Source: Casuarina equisetifolia (lineage: Eukaryota > Streptophyta > Magnoliopsida > Fagales > Casuarinaceae). Taken from it: a stretch of 64,000 nucleotides of DNA. Of this stretch, positions 57,927 to 64,000 are shown piece by piece. The stretch spans positions 5,520,501 to 5,584,500 of the forward strand of contig CM052358.1 in the NCBI GenBank assembly GCA_028551475.1, given 5' to 3'. The notes under the pieces are model-generated. The model saw nothing but the letters and a program-made list of their open reading frames with translations, was not told the origin of the DNA and did not search any database. How positions within the stretch are numbered: position 1 is the stretch's first letter; the number at the start of each line of letters is the position of its first letter. A program made the translations under genes and the position numbers.

Positions 57927-60904
57927 TTGAATTGGTTACTGACTGGTGTGAATGCTCATAAAGGTCTGACGTCTTTGCATGGGCGTCATGATAAAAACTC
58001 CCATTTAACATGTTGATAGGAATTATTGAAGGATCATTTTTTGGCTTTAAACGTTGCTCTTGATCTCAAATGTCATATTAGAAGCAACAGTCGCGAGGAA
58101 GTTGAACAAACCCTCCCCCGGGTTTGGTTGGCCCATTGTATCCTTGGTGTAGTTTTCTTTCTTTTGGTGACTATTATTTATTTTTCATATTAATAAATAA
58201 CGTGCAATATATTTAAAATATGTTTTATTCAACTTGATGAAAACATCTCTATCATATTGGACCTTGGATTTTCTAGATAGACATTAATTCCTATACCCTA
58301 TCTATTGATCCCTCATTGATCAAAGGGTGTAATTTGCTTCAATCATATGGATTTGTTTGACGGTTGAGATTTCATATTTGGTGCATTCTCTAAGTTGGTT
58401 TGAGTATAAAAAGTTATTGCATGGAAGTTTCAAGAATCTGATTCTCCCCACTTTCAACATTTATGCTTGTATCCATATGTAAAGCCCTTGCCTGTTGAGT
58501 TACTTGATTGGATTCTTTTTAGCTTTGATCTTCTCATGAAGCATTGCTGCCTTCCTTTATATTCATATCCATTCTATAGTCTACAAGCTTGCAATGGAAA
58601 TATAAGGCTCCCTTTCTAGCATGGATATGCTCTCCTGAAGTTTTGGTTCCATGTAGAAAAGCTCGCAGGTGTTGGCAGAAATGCTTTCAGCAGATTGTAC
58701 TGGGAAAAGATATTTGCTGAACTGTATGCGGCACTATTCTTATTCAACTATGTCCTTTTCCTTAAGATCTAACGTTGCATCTATAGCTCAATTGCAGTTC
58801 CTAGAATCAATTGTCTTGTTCTTGTACCATCATGACTATATAGTCCATGGATCCAATAGCTCTCCTCCCCCCATAAATGAAGAATGGAGGTGAGAAATGT
58901 TCAATCCCATGAAGAAGTGTGATTTGTATTTACCTTGTGTGTCTACTATTAAGAAATGGCTTAACTAGTTCAGTGAAGTTACATTTATGTACTAAGCTCA
59001 ACTCAACTCAACTCAAGTAAACCTTAATCCCAGTTCATTAGGCTGGCTAAAGTGAAATTGTCTTTGCTGCCATCTCACTGATAGATGTCTAAATGAACAT
59101 TTCTGGAAGCAGAGATTTATACTATGATGACTTGCAATCATGCTATTCTCCATTGATTTCTGCAACAGAATCTAATATTCTGTTGTTGGCTTGGTTCCCA
59201 TCACTGCCACGTTTTAGTTACAATTACCAGGCTTTCAAACGACTATTGAATAAACTATTATTTGGAGTTTTAGACTTTAAAATTCAATTTAAACAAGATG
59301 GTTGTGTTGTGATGTTGACTCCAAATTGTTATTACACAAAAGCATGCTAGGGACTTCAGAACTATGTACTCCAATATTAGAAGCCTCATTTTGTGAAGTA
59401 AATCATCATTTGAGGAGAGATTCAAAAGCACTGGCCTTCCTGAATCGATCAAGTATGCTAAATATGGAAGTTTGGTAGATCACCCTTATTAACATGAAGT
59501 TGAAACGTGTCATAATTTGGTTAATGAGAGGTTTCCATCAGCATGAAACATGCTAGGGATGACGTGTGTCTCAGAGGACAGGAATAGCATGTGTCCTGGG
59601 GCAAAATACGGTTGGGTCTCATAGGAAGGCTGCTGGGGGGTAGGTGCACTCTCCACAGGATGGTCCCCATATCTGTCCCTTAGGCCAAGGCTCTCAACGC
59701 ACTCTGCTAGACAGTTCTCTACCGACATGGTGAACGAAGATGTTGGCTTTGGTCCTATATGCAGGTTGTCGGTGACAATGACAGAGGCTGAGGAGAGTCA
59801 GTTGGATCTCATAGGGATGTAGCCTCCTTGACAGTGCCAGGGCTCCGTACAATTGTTGGGCCTTGCTGCCAAAACCCAAACAGGCATGTGATGCATAGCT
59901 TAAATAGATGTAGGCACTCAACTCTGCATAGATCTAGACCTTGAAATAGGGCTGATGCAACGTTTTCTCTCTCAAATAGTGCTGATGCAGTTCAAGGTGT
60001 ATCATTCTCTTCTACATGTAGAATTGGTGGTTTGGCTTGGGCACTCCCCTAATTTGGCGTCTCTATCACCTTAGATAGTGTAGAGTCTTTGACCTCATAA
60101 ATGGAAACCATTATCTCTTTGGCTAGAATATATTCTGATATTAGTCCACTCCATATTTTCATAATAAGGCCTAAGCATGCTTATGATTTCTAAGTAGAGA
60201 CAACTGGAGAATATCCAATTTTCTCAATATGCTGAAAGTGGATTTGGTTAGACCAGTCCTGGGTTTAGTTGGGCATACTCTCTTATGAGCTAGATTAGAT
60301 TTATGTTAGTTAAAAGTTTGATGTTAGTGGATTAGATTTATGTGAGCTAGATTAGATTCATGTCTTGATGTGTGTTTTAACCATCTCCACTACACATACC
60401 AAAAGTTACCATTTAATCTCCTTCAGATTAAATGAACATGGGACTGTTATGTTGATTGGCTCTAAATCATATTGTTGGTAATGATTTAAGTATCATTAAC
60501 ATGGACAGTAATCAACATTATCATTTTCTTTGCAGCTTGAATGTAATGTTTATATCACATTCTTTTCCGGTTATCCTTTATATTTAATTATCCCACTATG
60601 CATGAATGTTCTTGGTTTGAGTATACTGCTGATAAGCAAAACGGATTGTTAGTTAGGATATCTCAAAATGAGTGGATTTTGGATTGCGACAAAATGTTAT
60701 TATATTTACACACCATTTTGTCTTTTGGCGGTATCTTCTCACTCAACAGAGGTATACCTGATACATATGTTATAATATACCGATTTGGCACCCTTGCAAT
60801 AATTGGGTGCCATGGCACTACAATGGATCGTAAGAGACGATGTGATGTTATGTTGCTGGACATAAGCAGAGTATTATTGTTATTATGGCAGGAGACCGAG
60901 GGTT
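57927..60904. other. Intergenic DNA between ADA1-like gene and the small conserved gene
   Basis: No supported gene. 60,285-60,362 holds a loose tandem repeat of GAGCTAGATTAGATT-type units. The stretch from 59,540 to 59,940 is more GC-rich with a 70-codon reverse frame, but it has no recognisable motif. The first few hundred bases may be the 3' UTR of the ADA1-like gene and the last few hundred the 3' UTR of the small reverse-strand gene. Confidence 0.45.
60285..60362 (+). repeat. Short imperfect tandem repeat
   Basis: GAGCTAGATTAGATT occurs twice (60,288 and 60,337) with a related TGGATTAGATTTATGT between them. Confidence 0.6.
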
Positions 60905-63019
60905 TTACGCCTGATCCGCAGAGAGTGATGAGGCTGCATTATGGTTGGACCATAGAAAAACCCTCCAAAAGCTCCGTTGCTTGCGCTTAGGATTGTGGTC
61001 AATCAGATACGATTCTGATCGATTCAGCATTTCCCACATCACCTGGACGTCCTGATATCCACAGGTCTGTACATCATTGTGAAGCTTCAAAAGGCCAGTA
61101 CCTGCCCAAAACAAGGCCACAGCTTGTAAGTGACATAGCTTTTCTAGGCATAATCATCAAAAAGCCCCATTTACATGGGATGTATGATTCCTTTCTACTG
61201 CATTCTATTGCTCTAGGTAGTGGTCCTAACACTAAAGAACAGCTGCGGAGAGGACCTTTTTAGCGTTTTTTCCGCATAAAGTTATGCAGATGACAACGCC
61301 ATCTCCAAAGTGATCCGGCATAAAGTTGCACAGAAAAAAATGTTGATCCTATCATAGCGCTTATCTTTCGGCGCGAAGACAAAGGCATTGGCTAACACTA
61401 ACCACTTGAATGAGGAGCAGCAAATGAAAGATTAAGAAATTGGATTGTGTAGGTTGTTGTTTCATGTTTCTTTATTTTAGAATGTAGCATTCGAGATACC
61501 TTTGAGTCACGCAACTCTTTTTTGGTCCTTAAAAGTGGATTCTGTACAGTGGAAGTATCCGGCCTCCCAATGGAGCTGTTGAGTTAGGTACGCTTAGTAT
61601 TTTACCTTATATACATCAATAAGAAGGAACTGGGAAAGTGAAAGTGGTTTTGATAAGGACTTGTACTTTTGAATAATTACCCTTCTAATGCTTCACAAAC
61701 TAAGATAATTATCCAAATGACCAAGCTACCCTCTCTGCAACTTCTAGAGTTTTTTTATTATTTTTATTTTTATTTTTAAATGAAAGCAAAATAAAAGAAA
61801 AGCATTCAAGAAACAGACTTGGCTGTTCATGAAAAACTATTGATTTGACGAATTAAAGGACACGCAGTTTGTGATTGTCTTCTAGTGAACTTAGGTTATT
61901 GGGGTCCCTCATCTTTAAGCGATGTTTCCTCCCTGCTTTTGGTGAGACAGACTCCATCTAGTATGTCCTCACCGACACAGTTTTGGTGCCATGGCCCATT
62001 GAATTAAACCAAGTTGAAAGAATGGCTGCCAGAATGTTGACCACAGCTATCTCAAGCTTACCCAGAGGCAAAACCAACAAAGTCTCCCTTATATGATTAA
62101 AGTCATCTGTATATCGAGCACATAAATTCTAATTCTAATTCTAACTAACTCTGGACCGGCTGCCTGTTATTTTCTAATATAACTGTTGAAAAGTCCTGAA
62201 AACTCGTTCTTTTGGAGTGGGAATGTCAAGAAAAAAGATGAAATTTTCACGAAAATTCCAAACTCTAACCTACCATAGACTTCCCATCTGGCATTAAGTG
62301 TGAGACAGAAAAAGTACAGAACGTTGAAAAATCATGTTAAGCGCTATCAAACAAGGGGACCGCCATCTACTGTATATCTTTTGGTAAGAAAAAGAAATAG
62401 AATAGAAAGGATATGATAGGACCCCGTCGGCAGGAACAGAAGAAGCTAGTCGTGCCTTATTGAGCAACACGCGAGCATCTAGGAATTTTATAATCTGGGA
62501 AGGAAAGACGTATGGAAATCTTCTTTTAAACGCAAGAAATGAAAACAGTTGAAAGGAAGAAAAAAAAAATGGAGGAATAAACCAGAAAGGAAGAAAAATA
62601 ATACTAAAGGGATTAAAAGAAAACCAAACTAGAAATATGTAGCTCTGTTTTTGGCTGTAATTTTTGAGTGCGTGAAAGGAGTTTCTATACAATAAGATAA
62701 GAAAAGTAGTTAAATATTGATTTCTTCCTGCATGAGAAACAGCGGGTAAATCAACAGACACCCCCATTGATCACAACTCTCATCTGTGGTTTATAACTTG
62801 TAATCTCTGCTAAACTAGAACAGATTCAATCCAAACCAATCCTATTCTCTTTCGGCTAAACAGAAACGGCATGCGGTATGCCCAAAAGAAAGAAAGAAAA
62901 GAAGAAGGATGATGATGGAGAGAAGTAAGAGACTGACCATTTTTCCGAGCCTTGACGCGGGCTGAAACAGCAAGCCAAACGCGCCTGACAGGGAAAATCA
63001 TCTTGTGCCAAAAGTCCAT
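60905..63019 (-). CDS. Small conserved plant protein of unknown function, 2 exons
   Basis: Exon 1 is 63,019-62,938 and exon 2 is 61,101-60,905, joined across a GT-AG intron of 1836 bp (donor ATG|GTCAG, acceptor GGGCAG|GTACT). The spliced 279 bp encode 92 residues. Exon 1 gives MDFWHKMIFPVRRVWLAVSA, then a basic RVKARKN. Exon 2 gives GLLKLHNDVQTCGYQDVQVM, then WEML, a basic KRKQRSFWRVF and the terminal LWSNHNAASSLSADQA. The junction restores one continuous frame with no added or lost base. The motif series (KMIFPVRRVWLAVS, DVQTCGYQDVQVMWEML, FWRxFxWSNH) is one I associate with a small uncharacterised family conserved in seed plants. No signal peptide, but a short hydrophobic amphipathic N-terminus and basic patches are present. 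Function is unknown; the ORF is intact. Confidence 0.75.
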
Positions 63020-63153
63020 AAACTTTTCTTTAACCTTTATCTTCTTCCTTGGTGCTCTCCTCCTGTGCCCAGCACCACCTCCACCAAGGCGGACCGCTAT
63101 GGCTCTTAACCCGGCCAGACCTGTCCTCTTTATCCAATTCTTCCCTTCCTTTC

Positions 63154-63225
63154 CTTTCCTTCTCTATATTCTCTCTACACAGTGAGAGCCTTTCCTTCTC
63201 TATATTCTCTCTACACAGTGAGAGC
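63154..63225. repeat. Perfect 36-bp tandem duplication in the 5' leader of the small gene
   Basis: Two identical adjacent copies, 63,154-63,189 and 63,190-63,225, begin CTTTCCTTCTCTATATT and end CAGTGAGAGC. They lie 135-206 bp upstream of the start codon at 63,019, probably in the transcribed leader. As read on the coding strand they are purine-rich GAGA-type sequence. Confidence 0.92.
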
Positions 63226-63337
63226 GAGAGAGACACAGATGAAGAAGAGAGACTTGGGCACCTTCCGACGCAGCTCAACTGAAGCGAAGTCGCGCCCGCC
63301 GGCCTCGTCTATTATAACTCGCTAATCACTACACCGA

Positions 63338-63343
63338 CACGTG
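63338..63343. promoter_or_regulatory. G-box (CACGTG) upstream of the small gene
   Basis: Palindromic CACGTG within GACACGTGAC, about 320 bp upstream of the start codon at 63,019. G-boxes bind bHLH and bZIP factors, and the ACACGTGA context resembles an abscisic-acid response element. A single motif may also occur by chance. Confidence 0.4.
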
Positions 63344-63560
63344 ACGGTCTGGCTTTTGCTTCTTTAGTAGTTACTCGTATTCGTAGTTATGTATTAGCTC
63401 TAATGTCTTCTTTGGTTTTTTTTTTTTTTTTAAACACACAAATAATACAGTACTCAACATGAATCTGATTAATTGAACCAAATTTTTGTGTTTGTCAACC
63501 ATAGGATTTGGAGTTTGATACCTTATATACATGAATTGTGTATGTATATTTATAATATTA

Positions 63561-63561
63561 A

Positions 63562-63598
<37 letters not shown>
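63561..63598. repeat. (TAA)n microsatellite
   Basis: About 12 TAA/ATA units in an otherwise AT-rich stretch. Confidence 0.95.
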
Positions 63599-64000
63599 TA
63601 ACCAAAATCTTGTCAACCTTAATATAAGAATTGGTATTCCGTATCATGTTAAAATTAATTTGAAAGAAGCTTTTGTGAAGCCTAGCGAAGTCTACCAAGG
63701 GGGTGGTGTATATCAAAAGCATTCTTTATTTGGATTATAATAAAATGCAAAAGGCAACACGTGGTACAGTTTCTATGGACATTTTTCAGCTTTAGGCGTT
63801 TCTGTCGTGGAGCTTTTATCCCATCCAGTTTTTGGTTAATTTTTCACTTGCAATGTGCTCTGTGATTGGCTGGTTGCTCTTTGATTTACTTTGAGAACCA
63901 CTTTATTTCTTTCTTAACGAAGTTAATTAATAAAGAAGCAAGGCATATGCAATTAGAATTGAATTCTAAAGAGTTGTGTCGGCAAAGTCGCCGTCGACGT
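63599..64000. other. Distal intergenic DNA to window end
   Basis: No coding or repeat signal recognised. It probably lies upstream of the small reverse-strand gene and of whatever follows outside the window. Confidence 0.4.

Noticed and set aside
59510-59921. Two overlapping reverse-strand frames of about 70 codons
   Set aside because: The text is proline- and histidine-rich in places but has no motif, splice context or known relative.
60598-60990. 130-codon forward frame
   Set aside because: It overlaps exon 2 of the small conserved gene in antisense. Its apparent length comes from that exon's composition.

Overview
The window is nuclear DNA from a flowering plant, almost certainly a eudicot. 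It is AT-rich, it has GT-AG introns of up to about 1.9 kb, its genes belong to plant families, and decayed Ty1/Copia and Ty3/Gypsy LTR retrotransposons fill more than half of it. I cannot name the species. There is no operon, CRISPR array or prokaryotic gene.

Left half (1-38,600), repeat-dominated. In order: a reverse-strand Copia element with both LTRs (3165-8154); one copy of an unclassified ~1.5-1.7 kb dispersed repeat (8158-9900); a 31-bp minisatellite (10,790-11,082); a ~2 kb foldback element built as two ~1 kb inverted arms around a perfect 28-bp palindrome (12,092-14,072); a Copia remnant starting at its primer-binding site (14,187); a ~333-bp tandem duplication; a broken DUF295-type gene (17,429-18,415, reverse); a reverse-strand Gypsy element without LTRs (21,540-25,490) that runs into two related ~0.65 kb repeat units; the second, inverted, copy of the dispersed repeat (28,160-29,590); and a Copia element with both LTRs (30,150-35,580). 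That last Copia sits inside the primer-binding site of an older Copia element, with a visible 5-bp target duplication GTATC.

Right half (38,600-64,000), genic. The best gene is an eight-exon glucose-6-phosphate 1-epimerase-like gene (38,814-46,552, forward), which splices to a complete 321-residue protein. Then come an intact intronless PORR-domain (plant organelle RNA recognition) gene on the reverse strand (51,036-52,451); a short forward fragment resembling the start of the DNA cross-link repair protein SNM1, joined tail-to-tail to a reverse-strand 5' half of a root-type ferredoxin gene; an internally deleted Copia element with near-identical LTRs (53,920-55,704); an ADA1/TADA1-like SAGA-subunit gene carrying two frame changes that cancel out (56,679-57,926); and a two-exon gene for a 92-residue conserved plant protein of unknown function (60,905-63,019, reverse).

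The genes do not form one pathway: they are sugar-phosphate metabolism, organelle RNA splicing, chromatin and an unknown. The structural interest is in nested and internally deleted retrotransposons, the foldback element, the inverted dispersed repeat pair, and the cluster of truncated gene pieces near 52.7-53.1 kb. I found no convincing new multi-gene system.
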